Positions 32,727 through 42,109 of a stretch of 64,000 nt of DNA are shown one piece after another. Position numbers and translations under genes: made by a program. Positions within the stretch are counted from its first letter, which is position 1. The number at the start of each line of letters is the position of its first letter. A model generated the notes under the pieces. It was not told the origin of the DNA, did no database searches, and worked only from the letters and a program-made list of their open reading frames with translations. The stretch is taken from NCBI RefSeq assembly GCF_016756495.1, contig NZ_AP023243.1:4840501-4904500 (forward strand), in the 5' to 3' direction. The DNA is from Mesorhizobium sp. 113-3-3. Its GTDB lineage: Bacteria; Pseudomonadota; Alphaproteobacteria; Rhizobiales; Rhizobiaceae.

Positions 32727-32933
32727 CCACCCCGAAGTAGGGAATGCCTTTTGCGATTACCAGTCGCGGCGGCTTTGCAGAATTTCCTTATATTATAGAC
32801 AATGCATATTGCATTGCAGCAATTTCAACGCGATTTGTGCAATAATTTCAGCATATTAGGTTCGACGCCCCCAAAAAAACGGAAGGCTTTTGGAGGGCAT
32901 TGTTCACTGTTTGCGATACAATCTGTCAATTAG

Positions 32934-32952
32934 AACCGAACCGTTCGGTTCG
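32934..32952. promoter_or_regulatory. Palindrome GAACCGAAC-C-GTTCGGTTC
   Basis: 19-bp odd palindrome in the 478-nt region between DUF680 copy 5 and the response-regulator gene at 33132. Related to the palindrome at 31819. The surrounding 32730-32900 is markedly AT-rich for this genome and probably holds the promoters of both neighbours. Confidence 0.5.
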
Positions 32953-33131
32953 ATTAATGCGTGAAAACAGATCGATTTGAAGACGCAACGGTACGCTGTT
33001 GTCCTCGGCCAAGACCGCATTTGTCTTGCGTTGGGATCGATACTGTCGCTCATTCAGGAGCGATCAGGGATGCCGTGGCCAATCAAGCTTCAGGTGTTCG
33101 GCTGGGAGATAGGGACCGGACCGCCAAAGAG

Positions 33132-33809
33132 ATGCGACTGCTGCTTGTTGAAGACAATCGCGAACTGGCCGACTGGCTGGGCAAGACCCTGCGCCAGGCA
33201 AATTATGTGGTCGACATCGTCCATGACGGCGAGGATGTCGAGCATGCGCTGGCAGCGGGCGATCATGCGCTTGTCATCCTCGACCTGGCACTGCCGCGCA
33301 TGGGCGGCCTGGAGGTGCTGCGCCGGCTGCGGGCGCGCGGCAACCGGGTGCCGGTGATCGTGCTGACCGCCAATGCCAGCCTCGACGGCCGGGTCAAGGG
33401 CCTCAATGAAGGCGCCGACGACTATCTGGCCAAGCCTTTCCAGATCGAGGAACTCGAGGCTCGTATCCGGGCACAGCTGCGACGCGCCAATGACCGGACC
33501 GCGCCTGTCGTTGCCTGCGGCGATCTCATCTTCGACACCAACACAAGGCTGTTTTCGCTCGCCGGTGAGCCACTGGCGCTCACCCCCCGCGAACACGCGG
33601 TGCTGGAGCAATTGATGGTGAAGGCCGGGCGCACGGTGAGCAAGGCAGCGCTTTCGGCGGCGATCTACGATTTCGAGACCGATGCCGACCCCAGCGCCAT
33701 CGAGATCTATGTGCATCGCGTGCGCAAGAAGCTCGAAGGGTCGCGGGTCCAGATCGCCACCTTGCGGGGCCTCGGCTATCTCTTGCGCCACGACGATACG
33801 GCGCCATGA
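33132..33809 (+). CDS. TctD/QseB-type response regulator
   Basis: OmpR-family regulator of 225 residues. Receiver: VEDNRE, phospho-acceptor D51 in VILDLALPRMGG, VLTANAS and YLAKPF. Winged-helix domain: LALTPREHAVLEQLMVKAGR, SAIEIYVHRVRKKLEG and ATLRGLGYLL. The start at 33132 is chosen because it opens directly into the receiver; the frame is open 57 codons upstream. It overlaps the kinase gene by 4 nt. TctD relatives control tricarboxylate uptake; no such transporter is here, though an ABC operon ends just beyond the kinase gene. Confidence 0.93.
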   Translation: MRLLLVEDNRELADWLGKTLRQANYVVDIVHDGEDVEHALAAGDHALVILDLALPRMGGLEVLRRLRARGNRVPVIVLTANASLDGRVKGLNEGADDYLAKPFQIEELEARIRAQLRRANDRTAPVVACGDLIFDTNTRLFSLAGEPLALTPREHAVLEQLMVKAGRTVSKAALSAAIYDFETDADPSAIEIYVHRVRKKLEGSRVQIATLRGLGYLLRHDDTAP

Positions 33810-35164
33810 GGATTAACAGTCTCCGCTTGCAGCTGTTGGCCTGGGTTGTATTGCCGCTCGTTGGGCTCGTCACCATCAATCTGTGGACCAGCCATCGCAA
33901 TGCGCTGGCGACCGCGGATCTCGTCACCGATCGCATGCTCATGGGCTCGGCGCGGGCCATCGCCGAACGTGTCGCCGTGAGCGAAGGCGTGCTCGACGCC
34001 ACGATACCGCCGGCGGCGCTCGAGATGTTCGACACCGGTGACCGCGACAGCGTCTATTACCATGTCAAGGCTGCCGGAGGGCGGCTGCTGACCGGCTATC
34101 CCGACCTGCCGGAGGCGGTAAAGTATCCCGGCACCGAGGCCACCTATCGGGATCATCTGCTGAGATTGCTCACTTACAGCCATACTGTGGTCGGCGCCGG
34201 AGAGGACTCGCCGATATCCGTTACCGTTGGCGTCACGCTTGCCGGACACGATGCCATGGTCCGGCGTCTCTGGTTGGGCGCCTTTGCCCAGCAGCTGGCG
34301 CTGGTGGCGATTGCCGGCTTGTTCGTTCTGTTGGGCCTGCATCGTGGCCTTGCGCCTTTGATCCGGCTGCGCGACGCGGTGCGTTCGCCCAGCCGCAGCG
34401 ATCTCGACCCGGTCGAGGTGCCGGGTGCTCAAAACGAGATCCGCCCGCTGATCGATGCCCTGAACGCCTATATGGCGCGGGTGCGGGCCCAGATGGCGGC
34501 GCAACGACGGTTCATCGCCAATGCCGCGCACCAACTTCGTACGCCCCTGGCGTTGCTGTCGACGCAAGCGAGCTATGCGCTTCGCGAAACTGTCCCCGAT
34601 GCGCGCCAGGAGGCGCTGGTGGCGCTGCAAGCAAGCTCCGGCAGGCTGGCGCGGTTGGCCGAACAGTTGCTCACCCTGTCGCGGGCGGAACCGGGCAGCC
34701 GACGGCCGCGCGCCGACCGCATCGACCTGACCGTGGCCGCCCGAGACGTGCTGGAAACGCAAGCGCCGCTGGCAATCAGTCGCAACATCGATCTCGGCCT
34801 CGAGGAGACCGGCCCTGTGCCGGTCATCGGCGACGGCACCATGCTGCGCGAGATGATCGTCAATCTCGTCGACAATGCGGTGCGCTATTCCTCGTCAGGC
34901 GGCAGCGTCACGGTGAGGCTGGCGGCCGTCGACGGCGAAGCCCTGCTGACGGTCGCCGACGACGGACCCGGCATTCCCGTGGACGAGCGGGACCATGTAT
35001 TCGAACGTTTCTACCGCATCGCCGGTTCGACCGAGGAAGGCAGCGGGTTGGGGCTCGCCATCGTGCGCGAGGTCGTCGAAAACGCCGGCGGCCGCGTCAC
35101 CCTAGGGGATGGCGCGGCCGGCGGTCTGGTGGTTGAGGTCAGGCTGCCGCTGGCAAGCAGTTGA
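33806..35164 (+). CDS. TctE-type sensor histidine kinase
   Basis: Kinase of 452 residues. N-terminal helix (LQLLAWVVLPLVGLVTINLW) and a second helix near residues 157-178 bracket a periplasmic 2CSK_N-like sensor. HisKA motif RRFIANAAHQLRTPLALLST (H242), N box VNLVDNAVRY, G1 VADDGPGI, F box ERFYR and G2 GSGLGLAI. Two-component operon with the 4-nt overlapping regulator. 2CSK_N kinases typically sense organic acids or similar metabolites. Confidence 0.93.
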   Translation: MRINSLRLQLLAWVVLPLVGLVTINLWTSHRNALATADLVTDRMLMGSARAIAERVAVSEGVLDATIPPAALEMFDTGDRDSVYYHVKAAGGRLLTGYPDLPEAVKYPGTEATYRDHLLRLLTYSHTVVGAGEDSPISVTVGVTLAGHDAMVRRLWLGAFAQQLALVAIAGLFVLLGLHRGLAPLIRLRDAVRSPSRSDLDPVEVPGAQNEIRPLIDALNAYMARVRAQMAAQRRFIANAAHQLRTPLALLSTQASYALRETVPDARQEALVALQASSGRLARLAEQLLTLSRAEPGSRRPRADRIDLTVAARDVLETQAPLAISRNIDLGLEETGPVPVIGDGTMLREMIVNLVDNAVRYSSSGGSVTVRLAAVDGEALLTVADDGPGIPVDERDHVFERFYRIAGSTEEGSGLGLAIVREVVENAGGRVTLGDGAAGGLVVEVRLPLASS

Positions 35165-35177
35165 ATTATGTCACCGC

Positions 35178-36056
35178 TCACTGCGTCTCGTGCAGCGGCT
35201 GGGGACGCCACTTCGCCAGGCGGTCCTCGACCATGGTCATCAGATATTCGGCACCGAGTGCCACCACCATGACGATGACGATCGCGGCGTACATGCCGGC
35301 GGCGTCGAAGGACCCCTTGGCGATGTTGATCAGCAGGCCGATGCCGAAGCGCGCACCAACGAACTCGCCGACGATCGCGCCAATGATGGCAAAGCCGAAA
35401 CTGACATGCAGGCTGGCGAAGATCCAGCTCATCGCCGAAGGGACAATCACCGAGCGGGTCAATTGCCAGTTTGACGCGCCAAGGATGCGAGCGTTGGCGA
35501 TCATGGCCCTGTCGGCTTCCCGCACGCCCTGGAAGGCATTGTGGAAGACGACGAAGAAAACCATCACGAAGGCAAGCGCCACTTTCGAGGCGAGGCCGAG
35601 GCCGAGGATCATGATGAAGATCGGCGCCAGAACCACGCGCGGAATGGAATTGATGACCTTGATGTAGATCGAGAAAATGTCGGCGGCCATCCGGTTGCGA
35701 CCGAGCGCGACGCCGATGATGATACCAGCGACCGAACCCGTCACGAAGCCGATGACCGACTCCTCCATGGTGACATAGAGATGATACCAGAGAGGTCCCT
35801 CGGACGTTCCTTCGGTCGTCCATTCATAGAGCCGCTGCGCGATCGCGCTCGGCATTGCGTAGAAGAACGGATCGATCCAGGCCTTGCGCGCGGCGACTTC
35901 CCAAAGGCCGAGAAAGGCAAGGAGGATGGCGACCCGCCAGAACATCACGGTGTGGCGGCGATGCGTTGCCGCCTTCGCGGCGGCCGCTTCGATTTCGGCG
36001 TCTGAAGTGCCAGGCTTGAAAGCCCCTGCTCTGATGTCGATGGCGGCATCGGTCAT
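35178..36056 (-). CDS. ABC transporter permease (nitrate/sulfonate/taurine/THI5 type)
   Basis: SsuC/TauC-like inner-membrane permease of 292 residues with about six helices and the EAA loop FQGVREADRAMIANARILGA followed by SNWQLTRSVIVPSAM. It should pair with the ATPase (11-nt gap) and the binding protein of the same operon. It is the last gene; order is binding protein, ATPase, permease. It converges on the TctE-type kinase gene. Confidence 0.9.
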   Translation of the reverse strand: MTDAAIDIRAGAFKPGTSDAEIEAAAAKAATHRRHTVMFWRVAILLAFLGLWEVAARKAWIDPFFYAMPSAIAQRLYEWTTEGTSEGPLWYHLYVTMEESVIGFVTGSVAGIIIGVALGRNRMAADIFSIYIKVINSIPRVVLAPIFIMILGLGLASKVALAFVMVFFVVFHNAFQGVREADRAMIANARILGASNWQLTRSVIVPSAMSWIFASLHVSFGFAIIGAIVGEFVGARFGIGLLINIAKGSFDAAGMYAAIVIVMVVALGAEYLMTMVEDRLAKWRPQPLHETQ

Positions 36057-36067
36057 GGCTTTCCTCC

Positions 36068-36877
36068 TCAGGCAGCGGCGCGCGCATAGCTGGTCTCGAC
36101 CTCTTCCTTGAGGTCGGCCCAGATCGTGCGCGAATAGTTGATGAAGCTCTGCTCGTAGCGGATATCGGCGACGACGCGCGGGCGCGGCAGATCAATCGTG
36201 TAGACCGATTTTACCGTGGCCGGCCCGGCGGTCAGGACATAGACCTTGTCGGCGAGCGCAATCGCCTCTTCGAGATCATGCGTGACGAAGACCACGGAAG
36301 CCCTTGCCTGCGACCACAGGCGCAGCAGTTCCTCGTGCATCAGCACGCGCGTCTGTACGTCAAGCGCCGAAAATGGCTCGTCCATCAGGAGGATTTCCGG
36401 GCCGTTTATGAAGGTCTGGGCGAGCGCCACGCGCTTGCGCATACCGCCGGAAAGCTGGTGCGGATAATGGTGCTCGAAACGCGACAGGCCGACGCGCGCC
36501 AGCCAGTCGCGTGCCGCGGCCGTGGCATCCGACTTCGCCCTGCCGCGAAACAGCGGACCGGCCATCACATTCTCGATCACGGTTCGCCAGGGGAACAAGG
36601 CATCGCTCTGGAAGACAAAGCCGATGCGCGGGTCTATCCCCTTGACGGGGGCGCCCATGACCCGGACCTCGCCGGCACTTGGGCTTGCCAGTCCCGTTAC
36701 GAGGTTGAGCGTGGTGGATTTGCCGCAACCGGTTGGACCGACAACGGCAACGAATTCGCCGCGCTCGACGGTCATGGTGAAATCGCGCAGCGCCGTCAGC
36801 GATTTGCCGGTGGGCGAGAGGAAGCGACGGCTGACATTGATCAGTTCGATCGCTGGTGTGGTCTTTTCAGGGGCCAT
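36068..36877 (-). CDS. ABC transporter ATP-binding protein (SsuB/TauB type)
   Basis: Nucleotide-binding subunit of 269 residues. Walker [18 protein letters not shown] loop [11 protein letters not shown], signature [15 protein letters not shown], Walker [14 protein letters not shown] and H loop [10 protein letters not shown]. The ATG at 36877 is chosen over an upstream one (36976) because the extra residues are atypical. Second gene of the operon. Confidence 0.93.
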   Translation of the reverse strand: MAPEKTTPAIELINVSRRFLSPTGKSLTALRDFTMTVERGEFVAVVGPTGCGKSTTLNLVTGLASPSAGEVRVMGAPVKGIDPRIGFVFQSDALFPWRTVIENVMAGPLFRGRAKSDATAAARDWLARVGLSRFEHHYPHQLSGGMRKRVALAQTFINGPEILLMDEPFSALDVQTRVLMHEELLRLWSQARASVVFVTHDLEEAIALADKVYVLTAGPATVKSVYTIDLPRPRVVADIRYEQSFINYSRTIWADLKEEVETSYARAAA

Positions 36878-36982
36878 GATGAAACTCCGGGTTCGAGCGA
36901 AAGCCCGCCGTCGGCCAAGGCCGTCGGACGTGAAAAATGACGGTTGCCGGCGCGATGTCGCGCATCGCGCCGGCATGGACCG

Positions 36983-37996
36983 CTACTTGGCGTTCTTGAC
37001 GAATTCCGAGGTGTAGGTCTTTGAGAGGTCGATCTGCTTGCCCTGCAGTTCCTTCTTGAAGGCTGAAAGAACCGTCAGTACCGTCTCCGGGCCTCCTTCG
37101 GGCATGATCCCGTCGGGGGTGAACATCGCCTTACCGGCATCGAGGGCCTTCACGTAGCCCTCCTTGTCGCCGACATAGTAGTCCTTCGGCATTTTGTCGG
37201 CGATCTCGGCGCCGCTATGCGTGTTGATGAACTTCTGCGTCTTGACGAAGGCATTGGCCAGCTTCTGCACGATGTCCTTGTGCGCTTCGACCCAGTCGGT
37301 CTGCATATAGAGGGATGCGGCTGGGTAAGTGCCGCCGAGCGCGGCCTTGGTACCCTCCATTGTGCGCATATCGATAAGAACGGTCGCTTCGCCGGTTTTT
37401 AGCAGCCGGGTGATAGTCGGCTCGGTCGTCATGCCGGCCTGGATCTTGTCCTGCTGCATGGCGGCGATGAAGGTGGTGCCGGCGCCAACCGGTACCGAGG
37501 TGAAATCCCCGAGCTTCAAGCCATTCTTGATGGCAAGATATTCCGTAAGAAAATTCGTCGATGAGCCCAGGCCGGTCACGCCAAGGCTCTTGCCCTTGAA
37601 ATCGGCGGGTGACTTGATCTCCGGATGTTTGGTCGAAACAAGCTCGACCTCGCCCGGCGCCTGGCTGAACTGGACAATGGATTCGACGAACTTGCCCTTC
37701 GCCTGCAGATCGATGCAGTGATCGTAGAAGCCGACAACCCCTTGCACGGCTCCGGCAAGCATCTCGTTTTCGGCGTCGACGCCGGCCGGTTCATTCAGCA
37801 ACTCGACGTCGAGGCCCTCGTCCTTGAAGTAACCGAGCGCTTCGGTCAGTTTGGCGGGCAGATAGATCTGTTTTTCGTAGCCGCCAACCATGATGGAGAT
37901 CTTTTCGTCGGCGCGTGCGGATGGCGCTGATAAGGCCATGATTGCGACGAGTGCGGTTGTGGCGGCAGAATCAAGCAGAATTCGCGCGAGCGACAT
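36983..37996 (-). CDS. ABC transporter substrate-binding protein (NMT1/THI5-like)
   Basis: Periplasmic binding protein of 337 residues with a signal peptide from the ATG at 37996 (MSLARILLDSAATTALVAIM, cut near ARA/DEK). Family marks: YLPAKLTEALGYFKDEGLDV, GAVQGVVGFYDHCIDLQAKG, LGVTGLGSSTNFLTEYLAIK. The group binds thiamine precursors, nitrate, sulfonates or other small anions; the ligand is not evident. First gene of the three-gene operon; the 204 nt before it (to dapB) should contain the promoter. Confidence 0.9.
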   Translation of the reverse strand: MSLARILLDSAATTALVAIMALSAPSARADEKISIMVGGYEKQIYLPAKLTEALGYFKDEGLDVELLNEPAGVDAENEMLAGAVQGVVGFYDHCIDLQAKGKFVESIVQFSQAPGEVELVSTKHPEIKSPADFKGKSLGVTGLGSSTNFLTEYLAIKNGLKLGDFTSVPVGAGTTFIAAMQQDKIQAGMTTEPTITRLLKTGEATVLIDMRTMEGTKAALGGTYPAASLYMQTDWVEAHKDIVQKLANAFVKTQKFINTHSGAEIADKMPKDYYVGDKEGYVKALDAGKAMFTPDGIMPEGGPETVLTVLSAFKKELQGKQIDLSKTYTSEFVKNAK

Positions 37997-38200
37997 GGCC
38001 TCTTCCCTTTGTTCGTTTCCCGCGCCCCTCTCTCTCCCATCGCTTTTGCGCGACAATATCGGGGCACCGGACAAGAGTTATGGCACCAACCTTTCATCCA
38101 GCTTTCAGGGTAAAGCCGAAAATGACGGCAAAGCCAACGGATCAGTAAGCCGCGGCCATCGGGCAGTCGGGGCGCCTTGAAAATGCACGCCGTGCCAAGT

Positions 38201-38977
38201 TCAGCGGTCAAACCCAAGCACGTCGCGCATATCGTATTCGCCGGGCGGGCGTCCCGACACCCAAAGTGCCGCGGCGATGGCGCCACGGGCGAACATGATG
38301 CGGTCGCCGGCAGTATGCGACAAGGTGACGAGCTCGCCTTCGGCACAGAAGCTGACGCTGTGTTCGCCGACGATGCTGCCACCGCGAACCACCGCAAAAC
38401 CGATCTCGCCAGCCGGCCGCGCGCCGGTGACGCCGTCGCGGACGCGCCTGGCGACCGGCTCCAGTGCGACACCGCGTTCGCCGGCGACGGCCTGTCCCAG
38501 CATCAGCGCGGTGCCCGACGGCGCATCGATCTTGTGGCGATGATGCGCCTCGAAAATCTCGGCATCCCAATCCTGAGGATCAAATGCCCTCGCTGCCTGC
38601 TCGACCAACCCGACCAGCATGTTGAGGCCGAGCGAATAGCTGCCGGAGCGCACAATGGGAATCGTTTTCGCGGCGCCGGCGATGGCAGCCAGTTCGGCGG
38701 CATCGAAACCGGTGGACCCGATCACCAAGGCCGGTCCACCGCGCTTCGCGCAGAAGTTCGCCAGATCTGCCGAAGCGGCCGGCGTGGTGAAGTCGATCAC
38801 CACATCGGCCATGGCAAGCGCCTCGTCGCGGCTCACCAGCCAGTCGCAGACACTGCCCGGACGATGGAAGCGGGCGGCAAGCGCCAGCCGCGGATCGGCC
38901 TGCACGGCCTCCGCCATCTGGCGGCCCATGCGGCCGAGCGCGCCGGCGATGGCAATCCGGATCGGCGGTTGCGCCAT
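38201..38977 (-). CDS. dapB: 4-hydroxy-tetrahydrodipicolinate reductase DapB
   Basis: NAD(P)H-dependent reductase of the lysine/diaminopimelate pathway, 258 residues. N-terminal dinucleotide loop [33 protein letters not shown], and the active-site segment [18 protein letters not shown]. The ATG at 38977 is 8 nt after the helicase stop; a GTG at 38995 would give six more residues and overlap. Slightly short at both ends but catalytic parts are complete. A second dapB elsewhere cannot be excluded. Confidence 0.9.
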   Translation of the reverse strand: MAQPPIRIAIAGALGRMGRQMAEAVQADPRLALAARFHRPGSVCDWLVSRDEALAMADVVIDFTTPAASADLANFCAKRGGPALVIGSTGFDAAELAAIAGAAKTIPIVRSGSYSLGLNMLVGLVEQAARAFDPQDWDAEIFEAHHRHKIDAPSGTALMLGQAVAGERGVALEPVARRVRDGVTGARPAGEIGFAVVRGGSIVGEHSVSFCAEGELVTLSHTAGDRIMFARGAIAAALWVSGRPPGEYDMRDVLGFDR

Positions 38978-38985
38978 GGCGTCGG

Positions 38986-41079
38986 CTATTTCCACATGCC
39001 GCGCATGCGCGCGCCAATATCGACGCGCACCTCCGGCCGGGGCGTCCTGCCCTCAGCCGCTTGCGCGCCCGGCCACGACATCTGCTGGAACGCGCCAAGG
39101 ATCGAGGCCGGAATGAAGCGGGTGCGCGAGGCGTAGAGATGGCGGTCGCCGCGCGCGGCCTGGCCGTGCGGAAAGAAGCGCTGCGGCATGACGAGATTGA
39201 GGCTGTCCTTGGCCCGCGTCATCGCCACGTAGAGCAGCCGGCGTTCCTCCTCGATGTCCTCCTTGGTGCCGACGCCGAGATCGGCTGGAATGCAGCCATC
39301 GACGGTGTTGAGCACGAAGACGTTCTTCCACTCCTGGCCCTTGGCCGAATGGATGGTCGACAGGATCAGATAGTCCTCGTCGCGATGCGGCGGTCCGGCC
39401 TGGTCGCTGGTCGCATCCGGCGGATCGAGCGTCAATTCCGTCAGGAACCGCTCGCGCGAGGCGTAGCCCGAGCCGATCTGCTCGAGCTGCAAGAGGTCGG
39501 CGCGGCGCGTGATGGCGTCCTCATGGATACGTTCCAGATGCGGCTCGTACCAGAGCCTGACCTGTTCAAGATCGGCCGGCCATTTGGCGCCGGCCCGCAG
39601 GCCGGAGTAAAGCGAGACAAAGGCCGGCCAGTCATCGGCGGCACGTTGCGGCGGGCGCCAGCCGGCCAGCCCCATCGCCTCGTCCAGCGCCGTGGTCATC
39701 GTCTCGACAATCTGCGCGGCGGCCGAAGGGCCGATCCCCGGCATCAGCTGCAGCACGCGGAAACCGGCGACGCGGTCGCGCGGATTTTCGGCAAAGCGCA
39801 ACACCGCCAGCACATCCTTGACATGGGCGGCATCGAGGAATTTCAGCCCGCCGAATTTGAGGAAGGGAATGTTGCGCCGCGTCAGCTCGATTTCCAGCGG
39901 CCCGCTGTGATGCGAAGCGCGAAACAGCACCGCCTGCGATTTGAGCGCCGTGCCGGCCTCGCGCTCGGCCAAGATCGTGTCGCAGACGAAGTTCGCCTGC
40001 TCGACCTCGTCGCGCACGGTGACCAGCCTTGGCTTGTCGGTGGATTTGCGCTCTGACCAGAGGTTCTTGGTGAAGCGTTCGGAGGCCTCGCCGATCACCG
40101 CATTGGCGGCGGCCAGAATGGTCTCTGTCGAGCGGTAGTTGCGCTCCAGCATCACCACATCGGCGGCCTGTGGGAATTGCTTTGGAAAATCGAGGATGTT
40201 GCGCACCTCGGCGGCGCGGAACGAATAGATCGACTGCGCATCGTCGCCAACCACCGTCAGCCCGGCGCCGTCGGGCTTCAGCGCCATCAGGATCGAGGCT
40301 TGCAGCCGGTTGGTGTCCTGGTATTCGTCAACCAGCACATGGTCGAATCGACCGCCCAGATGCGCCGCGATTTCCGGCTCGGCCGTCATCTGCGCCCAGT
40401 AGAGCAGCAGATCGTCGTAATCGAGCACGTTCTGCGCTTGCTTGGCCTCGACGTAACCGGCGAACAGCTGCTTCAATTGCTCGGCCCAGCCGGCGCACCA
40501 AGGGAAGGCGGATCCGAGCACCTCGCCAAGCGGCGCCTGCGCGTTGACGGCGCGCGAATAGATGGCAAGGCAAGTGCCCTTGGTCGGGAAGCGCGCCTCC
40601 GTCTTGGAGAAGCCGAGCTCGTGGCGCACGAGATTCATCAGGTCGGCGGAATCCTCACGGTCGTGGATGGTGAAGGCCGGGTCGAGGCCTATCTCCAGCG
40701 CGTAGTCGCGCAACAGCCGTGCGCCGATGCCGTGGAAGGTGCCGGCCCAGGCCAGCGCATCGGTGATGACGGCGGCGTCGCGGCCGAGCACCTCGCCGGC
40801 AATGCGCTCGACGCGCTTGGCCATTTCGGAGGCGGCGCGCCGCGAAAAGGTCATCAGCAGGATGCGGCGCGGATCGGCGCCCCTGACGATGAGATGGGCG
40901 ACGCGATGCGCCAGCGTGTTCGTCTTGCCCGAGCCGGCGCCGGCAATGACCAGCAACGGCCCGGCGATCTTGCCGTCACCATGCTCGACCGCCTGGCGCT
41001 GGGCGTCGTTCAACCGCGCGAGATAGGCGGGCGCGACAGTCGATTCCAAAAAGGTCGAATCATGGGCGGCGAGGTTCAT
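38986..41079 (-). CDS. UvrD/Rep-like ATP-dependent helicase
   Basis: SF1 helicase of 697 residues. Walker [21 protein letters not shown], motif Ia [16 protein letters not shown], Walker [14 protein letters not shown], motif [19 protein letters not shown], motif [23 protein letters not shown] and motif [16 protein letters not shown]. It likely unwinds DNA in repair or replication restart. Shorter at the C-terminus than UvrD/PcrA, which lack a close match to the final residues here. Precedes dapB by 8 nt. Confidence 0.92.
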   Translation of the reverse strand: MNLAAHDSTFLESTVAPAYLARLNDAQRQAVEHGDGKIAGPLLVIAGAGSGKTNTLAHRVAHLIVRGADPRRILLMTFSRRAASEMAKRVERIAGEVLGRDAAVITDALAWAGTFHGIGARLLRDYALEIGLDPAFTIHDREDSADLMNLVRHELGFSKTEARFPTKGTCLAIYSRAVNAQAPLGEVLGSAFPWCAGWAEQLKQLFAGYVEAKQAQNVLDYDDLLLYWAQMTAEPEIAAHLGGRFDHVLVDEYQDTNRLQASILMALKPDGAGLTVVGDDAQSIYSFRAAEVRNILDFPKQFPQAADVVMLERNYRSTETILAAANAVIGEASERFTKNLWSERKSTDKPRLVTVRDEVEQANFVCDTILAEREAGTALKSQAVLFRASHHSGPLEIELTRRNIPFLKFGGLKFLDAAHVKDVLAVLRFAENPRDRVAGFRVLQLMPGIGPSAAAQIVETMTTALDEAMGLAGWRPPQRAADDWPAFVSLYSGLRAGAKWPADLEQVRLWYEPHLERIHEDAITRRADLLQLEQIGSGYASRERFLTELTLDPPDATSDQAGPPHRDEDYLILSTIHSAKGQEWKNVFVLNTVDGCIPADLGVGTKEDIEEERRLLYVAMTRAKDSLNLVMPQRFFPHGQAARGDRHLYASRTRFIPASILGAFQQMSWPGAQAAEGRTPRPEVRVDIGARMRGMWK

Positions 41080-41133
41080 CGCCCATCAAGCATCGTTTCC
41101 GCTTTGTTCGCAACAAGGAAGCGGCACGACGAA

Positions 41134-41307
41134 TTATCTTCCGGGATCGACACCCATGGCCGCCGATTGGCGGCGCAGAGCGTCGCGGTCACTTCTCGAT
41201 GCGGGCAGCAACAGCGGATCGATGTCGCCTGGCACGTCATCGATCATCCTGCGTGCGAGGCGGTAGGCGAGGAAGGCAAAGGCGCCTGTCAGAAAGAAAC
41301 GGATCAT
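41134..41307 (-). CDS. Small protein with N-terminal membrane helix (57 aa)
   Basis: Starts MIRFFLTGAFAFLAYRLARR, one amphipathic/hydrophobic helix, then IDDVPGDIDPLLLPASRSDR to a short basic tail. A strong AGGAGG ribosome site is 7 nt before the ATG. A near-consensus EcfG promoter (41335-41359) is placed correctly for a 20-nt leader. No family recognised. Confidence 0.7.
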   Translation of the reverse strand: MIRFFLTGAFAFLAYRLARRMIDDVPGDIDPLLLPASRSDRDALRRQSAAMGVDPGR

Positions 41308-41334
41308 GCTGCGGTCCTCCTTTGGATGAGGGTC

Positions 41335-41359
41335 AACCGGAAACATGACGGTTTGTTCC
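41335..41359 (-). promoter_or_regulatory. EcfG-like promoter motif before the 57-aa gene
   Basis: Minus-strand GGAAC (41359-41355), 16-nt spacer and GGTT (41338-41335), one base off the CGTT consensus. The start of transcription would fall about 20 nt upstream of the ATG, just before the ribosome site. Confidence 0.45.
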
Positions 41360-41438
41360 ATCACGCGAAGCTCGCAACCAAACCGAAATCGCCTCGTTTT
41401 GAGATTGGCGGCGCGTTGTCCGGTTGGAGACGATAGCG

Positions 41439-41588
41439 ATGAAAAAGCTAGGATTTGGCCTCGTTCTGGTGGCTTTGGCTGTCTCGGCCTGCGACAACAA
41501 ACTGCCGCCGACAAAGGCTCCCGGCGCCGAACAAAGCGCCTATGTCGTCAGCAATCCTGTCGTGACCGCAGGGACTTCAGGCAAATGA
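41439..41588 (+). CDS. Small lipoprotein (49 aa)
   Basis: Reads MKKLGFGLVLVALAVSACDN, a textbook lipoprotein signal with lipobox V-S-A-C (Cys at residue 18), followed by KLPPTKAPGAEQSAYVVSNP and a short tail. The mature part is about 32 residues, so it is a tiny outer-membrane or inner-membrane-anchored lipoprotein (Asp at +2 could mean inner membrane). Too short to be listed by ordinary ORF cut-offs. Divergent from the 57-aa gene. Confidence 0.7.
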   Translation: MKKLGFGLVLVALAVSACDNKLPPTKAPGAEQSAYVVSNPVVTAGTSGK

Positions 41589-41616
41589 GAATGGTCCGTA
41601 TGGCGCAATTCGAACC

Positions 41617-41817
41617 TCAGCACATCGACGCGATGCACTCCTCAAGCCGCTCGAGGCGGAACTTTGCGTTGCGCAGTTCGTGCCCGGCCTCGTGCCGCTG
41701 CTGCCGGCCCTGGGACGGAGACGCCGCCGTGAGGTTTCTTTCGAGTTCGGCGATGCGCACGCGCATCTGCCGCGCCTCATCCTGACGCAACGCCTTTATC
41801 CAGCCCCGCCCGCGCAT
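41617..41817 (-). CDS. Possible small coiled-coil protein (66 aa)
   Basis: Reads RQMRVRIAELERNLTAASPS then GHELRNAKFRLERLEECIAS, heptad-like. The start is uncertain (41817 ATG with weak GGGAAG site; GTG at 41835). No family recognised; could be spurious. The 292 nt to the next gene (41818-42109) show an AT-rich patch around 41895-41925 and nothing else. Confidence 0.35.
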   Translation of the reverse strand: MRGRGWIKALRQDEARQMRVRIAELERNLTAASPSQGRQQRHEAGHELRNAKFRLERLEECIASMC

Positions 41818-42109
41818 CCGTCTTCCCGCAAACACCCCAAAAGACCGGCGGCTTCTATGCCAGAAAGACCCTAACTTCCGGCAAGTGCGAACATTCTAAC
41901 TTTAATGAATACTAAATTAGAAAAGCAGGTGCCAAGGGAAGAAGGCCGGCGCCGCTTGGGAGGAGAAGGCGCCGGCCAAGCGGATAAATCAGGTCCGCCG
42001 CAGGACGAAAGTTAGCTGAGTCTTGCCGCGACGTCATGCGGGATCGCGGATTTCGGCCTTTTCCGGGCGTTTTTCCCGCCAAAAGCGCATGGAGTGGATC
42101 AGTCGCCTG

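Noticed and set aside
41350..41440. Riboswitch-like structure in the gap between the 57-aa protein and the small lipoprotein
   Set aside because: No recognisable aptamer core or paired elements beyond chance.
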